Below, one piece after another: positions 36,250 to 47,239 of a stretch of 64,000 bases of DNA. The notes under the pieces are model-generated. The model worked only from the letters and a program-made list of their open reading frames with translations. It was not told where the DNA came from and made no database searches. Source of the stretch: Geomonas oryzae (GTDB lineage Bacteria > Desulfobacterota > Desulfuromonadia > Geobacterales > Geobacteraceae); assembly GCF_004117875.1 (NCBI RefSeq), contig NZ_RAHW01000005.1, positions 248,001-312,000 of the forward strand, in the 5' to 3' direction. How positions within the stretch are numbered: position 1 is the stretch's first letter; each line of letters begins with the position of its first letter. The translations under genes were made by a program, and so were the position numbers.

Positions 36250-37812
36250 ATGCGCCTGAACATCCTCATCACCGCCTCAGAAGCCGTCCCCTTCGCGAAG
36301 GAAGGGGGCTTAGCCGACGTGGTCGGCGCCCTCCCCCGTTACCTGGCGGCGCGCGGACACGACGTGCGCGTGGTCATGCCGCGCTACTACAAGGTGGACC
36401 GGGAGCGTTACGGGCTGCGCCTGCTTCCGGGGACCCTCACGGTCCCCATGGGGATCATCGGCAACATGTACTGCGGCGTGTACGAGGGGAGGATGCCCGG
36501 CTCCGACGTGCCCATCTACTTCCTGGAGCATGAAAGCTTCTACGGGCGCGACTCTTTGTACGAAACGGACAACCAGGGGTACCTGGACAACGACAACCGC
36601 TTCATCTTCCTCTCCAAGGCAGGCCTGGAAATCTGCAAGATGATCCAGTTCACCCCGGATGTCGTGCACGCCCACGACTGGCACACCGCAGCCGTCCCGG
36701 TACTCATGAACACCTGGTACCGCCACGACCATCACCTCGGCCGGGCCGCGTCCCTTCTCACCATCCACAACATGCAGCACCAGGGGAGCTTCTACGAGGG
36801 GGCCATGGACGTCCTCGGCATCGGCTGGGAGCACTTCAACTTCCTCGAGCTGGAGAAGGAGAACCAGGTGAACCTCCTTAAAGGAGGGATTTACCACGCG
36901 ACGCTGCTTAACACGGTGAGCGAGGGATACGCACGGGAGATCCAGACCGAGGCGTACGGCTGGGGGCTGGAGGGGGTGGTACGGGAGCGCGCCGGCGTGC
37001 TCTCCGGCATCCTGAACGGTGTCGATTACGGCGAGTGGAACCCGGAAGACGACAGACTGCTTCCGGCCAACTACGGCGCCTCCGACATGACCGGCAAAAA
37101 GGTGTGCAAGCGGGAGCTGCAGCGCTCGCTGGGGCTTCCCGAGCGCGCAGACGTCCCGCTCATCGGCATGGTGTCGCGCCTGGTGAAGCAGAAGGGGATC
37201 GATGTCCTGGCCGAAGCGCTGCCGCGCCTTCTCGACCTCGACATCCAGCTGGTTCTTTTGGGGGCCGGAGAGCCGTGGGCGCACTTCTATTTCGGCGGGA
37301 TGGCGGCAAAACGTGCCGATCGCTTCGCCTGCCGCATCGGCTACGACAACGCTCTTGCCCACAGGATCGAGGCCGGTTGCGACTTCTTCCTGATGCCATC
37401 GGCCTTCGAGCCGTGCGGGCTGAACCAGATGTACAGCATGCGCTACGGCACCCTTCCCATAGTGCGCGCGACTGGCGGGTTGGATGACTCGGTCGACAAC
37501 TTCGACGCCGCCCGGCGCACCGGCGACGGGTTCAAGTTCTGGAACCTCGACGCGGGAGCGCTGTTCGACACGGTCGGCTGGGCCGTGCACACCTGGTACC
37601 ATGATCCGGAGGGGATCAAGGTATTGCGGCAAAACGCCATGGCGAAGAGGTTCACCTGGGAAGATGCCGCGCAGAAATACGAGTGGCTTTACCTGGAGGG
37701 GATGAGGAGAAAGCTTGGTGAGGACGGTTTTCACCAGGAACTACTGAAGAGGGGGCGGAGCAAAGGAGAAGTCCCCTGCGAGAAGATTGAAGGGTACCAG
37801 CCGCAAGCCTAG
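36250..37812 (+). CDS. glgA: Glycogen synthase GlgA
   Basis: 520 residues. GT5 ADP-glucose starch/glycogen synthase. The donor-binding motif KEGGLADVVGALPRYLA (K-x-G-G-L), HAHDWHTAAVPVLM, the NGVDYGEWNP sequence and the C-terminal SAFEPCGLNQMYSMRYGTLP active-site segment are all conserved. It extends alpha-1,4-glucan from ADP-glucose in the cytoplasm. No other glg gene is in the window. Confidence 0.95.
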   Translation: MRLNILITASEAVPFAKEGGLADVVGALPRYLAARGHDVRVVMPRYYKVDRERYGLRLLPGTLTVPMGIIGNMYCGVYEGRMPGSDVPIYFLEHESFYGRDSLYETDNQGYLDNDNRFIFLSKAGLEICKMIQFTPDVVHAHDWHTAAVPVLMNTWYRHDHHLGRAASLLTIHNMQHQGSFYEGAMDVLGIGWEHFNFLELEKENQVNLLKGGIYHATLLNTVSEGYAREIQTEAYGWGLEGVVRERAGVLSGILNGVDYGEWNPEDDRLLPANYGASDMTGKKVCKRELQRSLGLPERADVPLIGMVSRLVKQKGIDVLAEALPRLLDLDIQLVLLGAGEPWAHFYFGGMAAKRADRFACRIGYDNALAHRIEAGCDFFLMPSAFEPCGLNQMYSMRYGTLPIVRATGGLDDSVDNFDAARRTGDGFKFWNLDAGALFDTVGWAVHTWYHDPEGIKVLRQNAMAKRFTWEDAAQKYEWLYLEGMRRKLGEDGFHQELLKRGRSKGEVPCEKIEGYQPQA

Positions 37813-37925
37813 AACAACAGGTTTCGGTCCAGCCACGTAGCGCAGGTTCCCATGCACCCTCACCGCGCGACGCGACCACCCCACCAACAAACAGGCCCAT
37901 ACCGGCAGGCGGACGCATCTCGGCC

Positions 37926-38162
37926 GGATAAGCCTATCTCCAGCCAAATAGCACTATTCCGCCACAAATAACACTATTCTCGTCGCAATAACGTTATTGC
38001 TGCACGAATAAGCTTATTGCCCCCCAGAATAAGCTTATTTGGCCGCGAATAAGCTTATTCCACCGCAGATAAGCTTATTCCATGGCAAATAAGCTTATTC
38101 CACGGCAGATAAGCTTATTCCGTCGGTCGATAAGCTTATTTCGTGGAAAACAAGCTTATTCG
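37926..38162. repeat. Twelve-unit array of palindromes with a 20-21 bp period (AATAAGCTTATT type)
   Basis: AAGCTT or its variants recur at 37930, 37950, 37970, 37990, 38010, 38031, 38051, 38071, 38091, 38111, 38132 and 38152, that is every 20 or 21 bp. The exact 12-mer AATAAGCTTATT occurs at 38008, 38029, 38049 and 38089; ATAAGCTTAT is exact in three more. Toward glgA the core changes (AATAACGTTATT at 37988, AATAGCACTATT at 37948) but mostly keeps its inverted symmetry. The linkers differ, often TTCCxxxGCA. The period is not a multiple of three, so it is not a coding repeat. Confidence 0.92.
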
Positions 38163-38258
38163 TACCCACACAACGCTAGTGCGCCCAGATGGGGCGATTT
38201 CCCATGCGCAAAGCGCCAGTCGCACCGATGGCGCCGGTCGACGCCGGAGGAGGACCAA

Positions 38259-38295
38259 TAAAAAAGGCGCCCCGGAAATCCGGGACGCCTTTTTC
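38259..38295 (-). terminator. Bidirectional terminator between hppA and the array
   Basis: AAAAAAGGCG..CCCCGGA / TCCGGG..CGCCTTTTT stem with one bulge, flanked by A-run and T-run. Ends transcription of hppA and possibly of glgA. Confidence 0.75.
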
Positions 38296-38314
38296 GCTTC
38301 AGCAAAAGCCGGTG

Positions 38315-40357
38315 CTACATCTTGTTCAGCAGCGGAACGATGAGCAGCGACACGATGTTGATGATCTTGATCATCGGGTTGACCGCCGGGCCGGCGGTGT
38401 CCTTGTACGGGTCGCCTACGGTGTCGCCGGTAACGGCAGCCTTGTGGGCTTCGCTACCTTTGCCGCCGTGGTAGCCGTCCTCGATGTACTTCTTCGCGTT
38501 GTCCCATGCGCCGCCGCCGGTGGTCATGGAGATAGCAACGAAGATACCGGTGACGATGGAGCCGACGATGACGCCGCCCAGAGCCTTCGGCCCGAGGGTG
38601 AAGCCGACGATGATCGGGGCGAGGATGGGGATGAGGCCCGGAACGACCATCTCTTTGAGAGCGGTCTTGGTCACGATATCGACGCAGGAAGCGTAGTCCG
38701 GCTTGCCGGTACCTTCCATGATCCCCTTGATGGTGCGGAACTGGCGACGGACTTCGTCGACGACCGCGCCGCCTGCTTTGCCGACGGCTTCCATGCACAT
38801 AGCGGCGAAGTAGTAGGGGAGCATGCCGCCGATGAAGAGACCGACGATGATCTTCGGATCGGAGAGGGAGAAGGTCTTGTCGGCGATGGTCAGCTCCTGA
38901 ACGTAGGAGGTGAACAGGATGATGGCGGCGAGACCGGCGGAGCCGATCGCGTAGCCCTTGGTGACCGCCTTGGTGGTGTTGCCGACCGCGTCGAGCGGGT
39001 CGGTAACGGCGCGGACGGAGTCATCGAGTTCAGCCATCTCGGCGATGCCGCCGGCGTTGTCGGTGATCGGACCGTAAGCGTCCATGGCGACGACGATACC
39101 GGTCAGGGAGAGCATGGAGACCGCGGCGATGGCGATGCCGTACACGCCTGCGCAGTTAGCCGCCACGATGATGCCCGCGGAGATCACGATGACCGGAAGG
39201 GCGGTCGCCTTCATGGAGACGCCGAGACCGGCGATGATGTTGGTGGCGTGGCCGGTCTTGGATGCTTCGGCGATGTGCTTGACCGGAGCGTACTCGGTGG
39301 AGGTGTAGTACTCGGTGATCCAGAAGATGGCACCGGTGACGACGAGGCCGACGATGGCGGAGATGAAGATGTTGGTCGCGGAGATGACCGCACCGTTGGC
39401 CTCGGCAAGCCCCTGCGGGAACATCTGCACGGTGACGAAGTAGAAGGCGATGCACGCGATCACGCCGGAGGCGATGAGGCCCTTGTAGAGGGCGCCCATG
39501 ATCTTGCCGGAAGCGCCCAGCTTGACGAAGTAGGTGCCGATGATGGAGGCGACGATGGAGATGCCGCCCAGGATCAGCGGGTAGCTGACGGCACCCGGGT
39601 TGCCGAAGCTGATGGCGCCGAGCAGCATGGCGGCGATCAGGGTAACGGCGTAGGTCTCGAAAAGGTCGGCGGCCATGCCGGCGCAGTCGCCGACGTTGTC
39701 GCCCACGTTGTCGGCGATGACGGCCGGGTTGCGCGGGTCGTCCTCGGGGATGCCTGCTTCGACTTTGCCCACGAGGTCGGCGCCGACGTCAGCGCCCTTG
39801 GTGAAGATACCGCCGCCCAGACGGGCGAAGATGGAGATCAGCGAGCCGCCGAAGCCAAGGCCGACCAGCTGGCCGACAACTTCCTTGACCGGTGCGCCCG
39901 GCATGATCTGCTGGAGGAACATGTAGTAGCCGGCAACGCCCAGAAGGCCCAGACCAACGACGAGCATGCCGGTGATGGCGCCGCCTTTGAAGGCAACGTT
40001 GAGAGCCTTGTGGATGCCGGACTTGGCAGCCTCGGTGGTCCTAACGTTGGCGCGCACCGAGACGAACATCCCGATGAAGCCGGTGAGGCCGGAGAACACG
40101 GCGCCGACCAGGAAGCCGACTGCGGTCTTCCAACCGAGGGAGGCGAAGAGGGCCACGAACATGGCGACGCCCACCACCGCGATGATGGTGTACTGACGTT
40201 TCATGTAGGCGCCGGCGCCTTCCTGGATCGCGGAAGCGATCTGCTTCATCCGCTCGTTGCCCTGGGGGAGCCCCAGGATCCACTGGGCCGAAATCAGGCC
40301 GTAGGCGACTGCTGCCGCGGCACAGACCAGGGCGAAGACTACTGCATACTGTTCCAT
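38315..40357 (-). CDS. hppA: Membrane-bound proton-translocating pyrophosphatase
   Basis: 680 residues with about 15-16 membrane helices. It couples PPi hydrolysis to H+ pumping. The PPi-binding motif [11 protein letters not shown], the [19 protein letters not shown] loop and the C-terminal [15 protein letters not shown] motif are conserved. The segment [10 protein letters not shown] carries Lys where K+-dependent enzymes have Ala, so this belongs to the K+-independent class, usually a proton pump. TAGGAGG precedes the ATG by 10 bp, after a good sigma-70 promoter. Confidence 0.95.
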   Translation of the reverse strand: MEQYAVVFALVCAAAAVAYGLISAQWILGLPQGNERMKQIASAIQEGAGAYMKRQYTIIAVVGVAMFVALFASLGWKTAVGFLVGAVFSGLTGFIGMFVSVRANVRTTEAAKSGIHKALNVAFKGGAITGMLVVGLGLLGVAGYYMFLQQIMPGAPVKEVVGQLVGLGFGGSLISIFARLGGGIFTKGADVGADLVGKVEAGIPEDDPRNPAVIADNVGDNVGDCAGMAADLFETYAVTLIAAMLLGAISFGNPGAVSYPLILGGISIVASIIGTYFVKLGASGKIMGALYKGLIASGVIACIAFYFVTVQMFPQGLAEANGAVISATNIFISAIVGLVVTGAIFWITEYYTSTEYAPVKHIAEASKTGHATNIIAGLGVSMKATALPVIVISAGIIVAANCAGVYGIAIAAVSMLSLTGIVVAMDAYGPITDNAGGIAEMAELDDSVRAVTDPLDAVGNTTKAVTKGYAIGSAGLAAIILFTSYVQELTIADKTFSLSDPKIIVGLFIGGMLPYYFAAMCMEAVGKAGGAVVDEVRRQFRTIKGIMEGTGKPDYASCVDIVTKTALKEMVVPGLIPILAPIIVGFTLGPKALGGVIVGSIVTGIFVAISMTTGGGAWDNAKKYIEDGYHGGKGSEAHKAAVTGDTVGDPYKDTAGPAVNPMIKIINIVSLLIVPLLNKM

Positions 40358-40431
40358 TGAAAAAATTCCTCCTATTTAGATATGCCTCAAGAAAAGGCGT
40401 GCCTTCTAAATACGGTGACAAAAACGGGTGA

Positions 40432-40460
40432 TTGTTATCGAAAACGCCCCATTTTGTCAA
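40432..40460 (-). promoter_or_regulatory. Sigma-70 promoter of hppA
   Basis: On the minus strand: TTGACA (40460-40455), 17 bp, TAACAA (40437-40432). About 75 bp from the start codon. Confidence 0.7.
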
Positions 40461-40616
40461 TCTAATTCATACTCCAACGGGCCGCATTCTTAAGACTCGC
40501 TTATCGCGATTGCGTATACTTCGCTGCGGTCTACGTAGATTCCGTTTTCTTGGGAACGAATCCTTTGAATGCGCTAGCGCCCCGCCGAACCGGACGCAGG
40601 AGCGTCTCACGATTGC

Positions 40617-40676
40617 GTTCCCACGCTGGAGCGTGGGAACGATGCAAATGGGACTGGCTCCGCAGGTGCCAGTCCC
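40617..40676. repeat. REP-like palindromes
   Basis: GTTCCCACGCT-gg-AGCGTGGGAAC (40617-40640) is a perfect 11-bp inverted repeat of a kind seen as interspersed repeats in many proteobacteria; it is followed by a second stem GGACTGGC..TGCCAGTCC (40651-40675). Confidence 0.75.
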
Positions 40677-40779
40677 CCTTCGCTTCCAACACAATCGCCA
40701 TGGCCGTATCTATGCCAGTCACTTCAGTTCCTTATCCAATAACAGGATCCGGTAAACAGTTGCTTAACGGAGGTCGAAT

Positions 40780-42060
40780 ATGTATCATAACCCGATGCTT
40801 GATCTTAAATGCGGCGATCACAGCTATCCTTTGCATCTTGCTCCGGAACACGTCCTTTCCGTGCTGCGCCCCCGCCCCTGCACTCCAGAGGGAACGCCGG
40901 CCGAGTTGGTCGAGCGTGCGCTTGATGCCTGCGCCGGGATTCTCGCGGACTTCGCCCCGGGCGAGAGGGTGGTGATCGTCACCTCAGACGTCACCCGCCC
41001 CACCGGAAGCGATATCTACCTCCCCTTGCTTGTCTCCAGACTGAACGCCGCCGGAATCAGGGACCGCGACATCGAGATCGTCGTCGCACTCGGGATACAC
41101 CGCAAGCAGACCGCGGCGGAGCACAAGAGGATCGTCGGCGAGCTCTACGGCCGGATCCGGGTCACCGACCACGACTGCGACGACCCCGGCGAACTCGTTT
41201 ACCTGGGCGACACCTCGCGCGGCGTTCCCGTCGAAATCAACCGGCGCGTCGCCGAAGCGGACCGGCTCATCCTGACCGGAGCCGTTACCTTTCACTACTT
41301 CGCCGGGTTTGGCGGCGGCCGCAAGAGCATGCTCCCAGGCGTGTCCAGCCGCAAAAGCTGCATGGCGAGCCATTTTTCGGTCCTGAACCCGGACGAGGGT
41401 AGCGGCCGGCATCCCAAGGCCGTGACCGGAAACCTGGAGGGGAATCCGGTGCACGAGGCGATGCTTGAGGCGTGCGCCATGCGGCCTCCGAGTTTCATCC
41501 TCAACACCGTGCTGGGCGGCGACAAGGAGATCATCGCCGCCTTCGCCGGAGACTGGCGCGAGGCCCACGGCGCCGGATGCCGTTTCTACGCCGAGACCTT
41601 CTCGGCCCCCATCGCTGAACAAGCGGACCTCGTGGTGGTTTCCTGCGGCGGCTTTCCCAAGGACATCAACCTTATCCAGGCCCACAAGTCGATGGCATAC
41701 GCGAGCCGGGCGCTCAAGCCGGGCGGGGTCATGATCCTTTTGGCCGAGTGCCGCGACGGCTACGGCAACGCCACCTTTTTCAACTGGTTCGGCTACGACA
41801 CCTGCGCCGAACTGGAGTCCGCCCTCAGGAAACGCTACGAGATCAACGGACAGACGGCTTGGTCGGTGAAGGAGAAAGCGGAGCGCTTCCGCATCGTGCT
41901 CGTCTCCGTCCTGCCCGATGAAGAGGTGCACACCATGGGGATGATTCCGGCCGCGACGCTTGATGCGGCGCTCGACGTCGCACGCCCCATGCTCCCGGAA
42001 CGATTCAAGGCGTACGTGATCCCGGCAGGGGGAACGGTACTGCCCGTGCTGAATATTTAG
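40780..42060 (+). CDS. larA: LarA-family nickel-pincer lactate racemase-like protein
   Basis: 426 residues. LarA uses a nickel-pincer nucleotide to racemise lactate or other 2-hydroxyacids. The family residues are present: DVTRP, GIHRK (catalytic His region), and TFHYFAGFGGGRKSMLPG with a second His and the Lys that carries the cofactor. Cofactor genes larB, larC and larE are not in the window. The downstream oxidase genes make a 2-hydroxyacid role likely; the exact substrate of LarA homologues varies. GGAGG lies 6 bp before the ATG. Confidence 0.85.
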   Translation: MYHNPMLDLKCGDHSYPLHLAPEHVLSVLRPRPCTPEGTPAELVERALDACAGILADFAPGERVVIVTSDVTRPTGSDIYLPLLVSRLNAAGIRDRDIEIVVALGIHRKQTAAEHKRIVGELYGRIRVTDHDCDDPGELVYLGDTSRGVPVEINRRVAEADRLILTGAVTFHYFAGFGGGRKSMLPGVSSRKSCMASHFSVLNPDEGSGRHPKAVTGNLEGNPVHEAMLEACAMRPPSFILNTVLGGDKEIIAAFAGDWREAHGAGCRFYAETFSAPIAEQADLVVVSCGGFPKDINLIQAHKSMAYASRALKPGGVMILLAECRDGYGNATFFNWFGYDTCAELESALRKRYEINGQTAWSVKEKAERFRIVLVSVLPDEEVHTMGMIPAATLDAALDVARPMLPERFKAYVIPAGGTVLPVLNI

Positions 42061-42128
42061 AAAATGAAATCCCCCTCTCGGCTTCCACACCACAGTCGGG
42101 AGGAGCTATGAACGAAAGGAAATCTTGA

Positions 42129-43505
42129 ATGCTAGACGCAAGCGTATTGAAGCAATTGACAGATATCGTCGGTGCAGAGAACATCGCCACCGGAACCCAG
42201 GACCTCATCTGCTACGGCTATGACGCGACCCAGATGGAGTTCCTTCCCGACGCCGTGGTGCATCCTGACAGCGCCGAAGAGGTCTCGAAGATCCTCAAGC
42301 TCGCCAACGAACTGAAGCTCCCGGTCTTCCCGCGCGGTGCCGGCAGCGGCTTCACCGGAGGCGCCCTCCCGAAGGGGGGGGGTATCGTACTCGTCACCAC
42401 GAGGATGAACCGCATCCTCAGGATCGACACCGACAACCTGGTGGCGGAAGTCGAGCCGGGTGTCGTCACCGAGGCGTTCCAGATGGCGGTCGAGAAGCTC
42501 GGGCTTTTCTACCCGCCCGATCCCGCTTCCCTCAAGTTCTCTACCCTGGGGGGGAACGTCGCCGAATGCGCCGGCGGCCCGCGTGCCGTCAAATACGGCG
42601 TCACCAAGGACTTCGTGATGGGGCTCGAAGTGGTGCTCCCGACCGGCGCGATCATCCGCACCGGGGGCGAGACGGTGAAGGGTGTCGTCGGTTACGACCT
42701 GACCAAACTCCTGTGCGGCTCGGAAGGAACGCTCGGCGTGATCACCAAGATCATCTTCAAGCTCCTTCCCTACCCCGACGCCAAGAAAACCATGCTCACC
42801 GTCTTCGACTCCATCGACGGTGCGGCGCGCGCGGTGTCGACGATCATCAAGAACAAGATCATCCCGACCACGCTGGAATTCATGGACCATCCGACGCTCA
42901 CCTGCGTCGAGCGCCGCTTCAACCTCGGCATGCCCGACACCGCGCGGGCGGTGCTCCTGATCGAGGTGGACGGCGACCGCGACCTGATCGAGAAGCAGGC
43001 AGGAGAGATCCACAAGCTGATCGAGCCCCTCGGGCTCGTGCAGTTCAGGGTGGCGAAGGACGCCGCCGAGAGCGAGGAACTCTGGAAGGTGCGCCGCCTG
43101 GTCTCCCCGTCCCTGCGCGACGTGAACCCGGACAAGTTCAACGAGGACATCGTGGTGCCCAGAAGCAAGGTACCCGACGTGATCCGGCGCATCGAGGCGA
43201 TCCAGAAGCTCTACGACATCCCCATCGTCAACTTCGGGCACGCAGGCGACGGCAACATCCACGTGAACATCATGATCGACAAGAGCGTGCCGGGGCAGTT
43301 AGAGAAGGCGCACGAGGCGATCAAGGAAGTGTTCCAGGCGGCGCTCGACCTGGGCGGCACCATGTCCGGCGAGCACGGCGTGGGGCTTGCGAAGCAGCCC
43401 TACATACCGATGGAGCTTAACGCCGAGCAGATAACCGCCATGAAGGCGATCAAGAGCGCCCTCGACCCGAACAACATCCTTAATCCGGGCAAGATGCTGC
43501 CGTAG
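42129..43505 (+). CDS. FAD-linked 2-hydroxyacid dehydrogenase (GlcD / D-lactate dehydrogenase type)
   Basis: 458 residues. VAO/PCMH-fold FAD domain with PRGAGSGFTGGALP and the GGNVAECAGGPRAVKYGVT segment; the C-terminal cap carries VNFGHAGDGNIHVNIM and GTMSGEHGVGLAK. This is the GlcD type that oxidises glycolate or D-lactate to glyoxylate or pyruvate and passes electrons to an Fe-S partner. The Fe-S subunit gene follows after 114 bp. AAAGGA lies upstream of the ATG. Substrate is not fixed by sequence; the larA neighbour favours lactate. Confidence 0.9.
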   Translation: MLDASVLKQLTDIVGAENIATGTQDLICYGYDATQMEFLPDAVVHPDSAEEVSKILKLANELKLPVFPRGAGSGFTGGALPKGGGIVLVTTRMNRILRIDTDNLVAEVEPGVVTEAFQMAVEKLGLFYPPDPASLKFSTLGGNVAECAGGPRAVKYGVTKDFVMGLEVVLPTGAIIRTGGETVKGVVGYDLTKLLCGSEGTLGVITKIIFKLLPYPDAKKTMLTVFDSIDGAARAVSTIIKNKIIPTTLEFMDHPTLTCVERRFNLGMPDTARAVLLIEVDGDRDLIEKQAGEIHKLIEPLGLVQFRVAKDAAESEELWKVRRLVSPSLRDVNPDKFNEDIVVPRSKVPDVIRRIEAIQKLYDIPIVNFGHAGDGNIHVNIMIDKSVPGQLEKAHEAIKEVFQAALDLGGTMSGEHGVGLAKQPYIPMELNAEQITAMKAIKSALDPNNILNPGKMLP

Positions 43506-43509
43506 AGAC

Positions 43510-43560
43510 AGTGAACAATTGACAATTGACGATGGACAATGGACGATGCGGGTGTCCCAT
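43510..43560. repeat. Simple 9-10 bp tandem repeat between the oxidase subunit genes
   Basis: The sequence repeats AAT(T/G)GAC(A/G)AT-like blocks: CAATTGACAATTGACGATGG followed by ACAATGGACGATG. It sits in the 114-bp spacer, is non-coding, and resembles the heptamer arrays near 17700 in being a low-complexity filler. Confidence 0.6.
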
Positions 43561-43619
43561 GATTCCCAGGCCTCCCACAAGTCCATAGCTCCCATTGCTC
43601 CAAAAGAGAGAACCCCAGC

Positions 43620-44900
43620 ATGACCAAGAAGCAAACCGACCCGCTCGAGCGGGTAGCTCAAGACATGAAGAAATGCGTGAAGTGCGGCGCCTGCCGCGCC
43701 AACTGCCCCGCCTTCAGCACCTTCCAGCGCGAACCGGCGACGGCGCGCGGCAAGGTCGCTCTGGCGCAGCACCTGGCAAAGGGTGACATCACCCTCGACG
43801 ACGGCACCTACGCGGCCATGTCCAAGTGCCTTCTGTGCGGCAGTTGCGTCGACAAGTGCCCGAACCAGGTCCCCACCGACGAGATCGTCATCGCGGCAAG
43901 AGAGGCGCTCGCGCAGCGCCGCGGTCTCACCACCTTCCACAAGGCGGTGGGACAGGTGATCAGAAACCGCAAGCTGATGAACTTCGGTGCGCTCGCCGCA
44001 GCGGTGCTGGGCCCGATCTTCTTCAGGAAGGTACCCTCCACCTCGGGCCTCAGGCTACGCTTCCCCATGCCGTTTTTGGGTGGGAGCCGTCACGTCCCGC
44101 AGATCGCCAAAAAGCCGTTTATGAAACGCCACCCCGAGGTGATCAAGGGTGAGCCCGGCAAACCGACCATCGTCTTCTTCGTCGGGTGCATGACAAACTT
44201 CGTCTACACCGAGATCGGCGAGGCGACGCTCGCCCTCTTCCGGCATCTGGGGTGCACGGTCATCATCCCGCAGGGACAGCAGTGCTGCGGCCTCCCCGGC
44301 ATGTCCGGCGGCGACCTCAACACGGTGCGCGAACTGGCCGAGCAGAACCTGGCGGCACTGGAGAAGTACCCGGCTGACTACGTGATGACCGCCTGCGCCA
44401 CCTGCGGCGGCGCACTGCACAAGCTCTATCCGCTGGTGATCGGAAAAAGGAACCCGGAGCTGAAAGCCCGCCTGCAGGCGCTCGCGGACCGGACCGTCGA
44501 CGCCGCCGTGTTGCTGCAGAAACTCGGCTTGCATCCCGAGGAGACCGGCGCCGCGGAGGGGATGCGCATCACCTATCACGATCCCTGCCACCACAGGACC
44601 GCAGGGATCGCCAAGCAGCCGCGTGCCCTTTTGAAGGACACACCGGGATTGGAGCTGGTCGAGATGGAGGGCGCGGACCGCTGCTGCGGCCTGGGCGGGA
44701 CCTTCAACGTCTACCATTACGAGAGTTCGCTCGACATCAACGCCGGCAAGAGCGCGGCCATCATCGAGACCGGCGCCGACGCCGTGGTCACCGGCTGCCC
44801 CGGATGCATCATGCAACTCTCCGACGGCCTGAAACAGGCCGGAGATAAAACGAGGGTATTACATACCGTCGAGCTTTTGGCGCGCAAAATCAGGAGCTGA
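43620..44900 (+). CDS. Fe-S subunit of glycolate/D-lactate oxidase (GlcF type)
   Basis: 426 residues. Two [4Fe-4S] ferredoxin motifs near the N-terminus (CVKCGACRANCP at about 20-31 and CLLCGSCVDKCP at about 72-83) and two CCG cysteine-rich domains (GCMTNF...QQCCGLPG and DPCHHRTAG...DRCCGLGG). It takes electrons from the FAD subunit and passes them to the quinone pool, here menaquinone. Its stop codon lies inside the terminator stem. Confidence 0.92.
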   Translation: MTKKQTDPLERVAQDMKKCVKCGACRANCPAFSTFQREPATARGKVALAQHLAKGDITLDDGTYAAMSKCLLCGSCVDKCPNQVPTDEIVIAAREALAQRRGLTTFHKAVGQVIRNRKLMNFGALAAAVLGPIFFRKVPSTSGLRLRFPMPFLGGSRHVPQIAKKPFMKRHPEVIKGEPGKPTIVFFVGCMTNFVYTEIGEATLALFRHLGCTVIIPQGQQCCGLPGMSGGDLNTVRELAEQNLAALEKYPADYVMTACATCGGALHKLYPLVIGKRNPELKARLQALADRTVDAAVLLQKLGLHPEETGAAEGMRITYHDPCHHRTAGIAKQPRALLKDTPGLELVEMEGADRCCGLGGTFNVYHYESSLDINAGKSAAIIETGADAVVTGCPGCIMQLSDGLKQAGDKTRVLHTVELLARKIRS

Positions 44901-44922
44901 CAGGCACCCCCTGTCAGCTTTT
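44895..44922 (+). terminator. Rho-independent terminator at the end of the oxidase operon
   Basis: Perfect stem AGCTGACAGG / CCTGTCAGCT with a 5-base loop and TTTT; includes the TGA stop of the Fe-S subunit gene. Confidence 0.88.
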
Positions 44923-45007
44923 CCTCCCCTCCTCACCCTCCTAATTTTTTACTCTCCCTATAACCACCGTATTTCCAGCACTTTGGCCGTATACACGCTT
45001 TTTCTTA

Positions 45008-45036
45008 TTGACTTTTTTACAGCAAAACCTTATGAA
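45008..45036 (+). promoter_or_regulatory. Sigma-70 promoter of the carboxylase operon
   Basis: TTGACT (45008-45013), 17 bp, TATGAA (45031-45036). An operator-like inverted repeat begins 18 bp downstream. Confidence 0.55.
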
Positions 45037-45053
45037 GGGTACGCGCCTAAAAA

Positions 45054-45075
45054 GTAAAACAATAGTTCGTTTTAC
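45054..45075 (+). promoter_or_regulatory. Inverted repeat GTAAAAC-N8-GTTTTAC (putative operator)
   Basis: Perfect 7-bp arms separated by 8 bp, placed just after the predicted transcription start. Each arm extends toward the TTGTTTTACAA motif also found four times before the mutase gene. Confidence 0.6.
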
Positions 45076-45453
45076 AATGCCTCATTAGCTGTTCCGGCGC
45101 AACCAGGCCAGGTTCCATCAGCCCGAATGCTCTTTTAGTTAAAATGAAATTTCGAGGGCTGCACGATATGTGAAAAGGACGCTCCAACTGCCCGGCCAAC
45201 AGTACCTTTCTTCGCCGCACCACCCCTTCTGATTTACCAAAAGCCACCAATATCGCAGCATTAGCCTCCGGATCGTGCCGCAGCCCCGCCTCCGCACGAA
45301 GGACGGCGACCGCCGTGTTCCAACCGGCGGTTTCAGGCAGCCTAAAACGGGCAGCCGCGGAAATAGCCTCCCTTACCGCCCGGAGGTTGACGTTTTCGAT
45401 AACTGACGAACCAAAGTGCAACACTTTTTTAATATCAAACCAGGAGGAAGTAG

Positions 45454-45514
45454 ATGAGCTGCGCTGCACCCCCGAAACAGATGGAAAATCACAACGCCAG
45501 GAAGGATGCCACCA

Positions 45515-45525
<11 letters not shown>
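45454..45525 (+). CDS. Short leader ORF (23 codons) overlapping the carboxyltransferase start
   Basis: ATG at 45454 preceded by AGGAGG at 6-7 bp, a better ribosome site than that of the gene it precedes. It encodes 23 residues (begins [10 protein letters not shown], ends ATNVE) and stops at TAA 45523-45525, inside the carboxyltransferase gene. It may be a translational-coupling leader. No homology is known to me. Confidence 0.45.

Positions 45526-47239
<1,714 letters not shown>

Larger units (their letters stand above)
37813..38314. other. Convergent intergenic region between glgA and hppA
   Basis: No gene is supported. From 37926 to 38162 it holds the palindromic 20-bp array, then about 95 bp without clear structure and the hppA-side terminator at 38259-38295. 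No terminator is evident right after glgA. Confidence 0.6.
40358..40779. other. Divergent region between hppA and larA
   Basis: No gene. Contains the hppA promoter at 40432-40460, then a stretch of AT/GC-mixed sequence with two REP-like hairpins at 40617-40676. No clear larA promoter was found. Confidence 0.5.
44901..45453. other. Upstream region of the carboxylase operon
   Basis: A promoter (45008-45036) and an inverted repeat (45054-45075) lie far upstream, about 380 bp before the first start codon. The rest carries an open minus-strand frame (45047-45469) that I do not accept as a gene. The long leader is unexplained. Confidence 0.5.

Noticed and set aside
37926-38162. Possible CRISPR array
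   Set aside because: The units are palindromic and only 20-21 bp apart, leaving linkers of about 8 bp; there are no spacer-sized unique sequences and no cas gene.
38189-40360. Long plus-strand open frame opposite hppA
   Set aside because: Aspartate/glycine-rich antisense shadow of the pyrophosphatase; no ribosome site.
40467-40694. Open frame through the palindromes upstream of larA
   Set aside because: The reading is created by the REP-like repeat itself and has no start signal.
45047-45469. Minus-strand open frame of 140 codons before the carboxylase operon
   Set aside because: No ribosome site at its GTG start, mixed codon use, no family I recognise, and it covers the predicted promoter and operator. 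It is not excluded with certainty.
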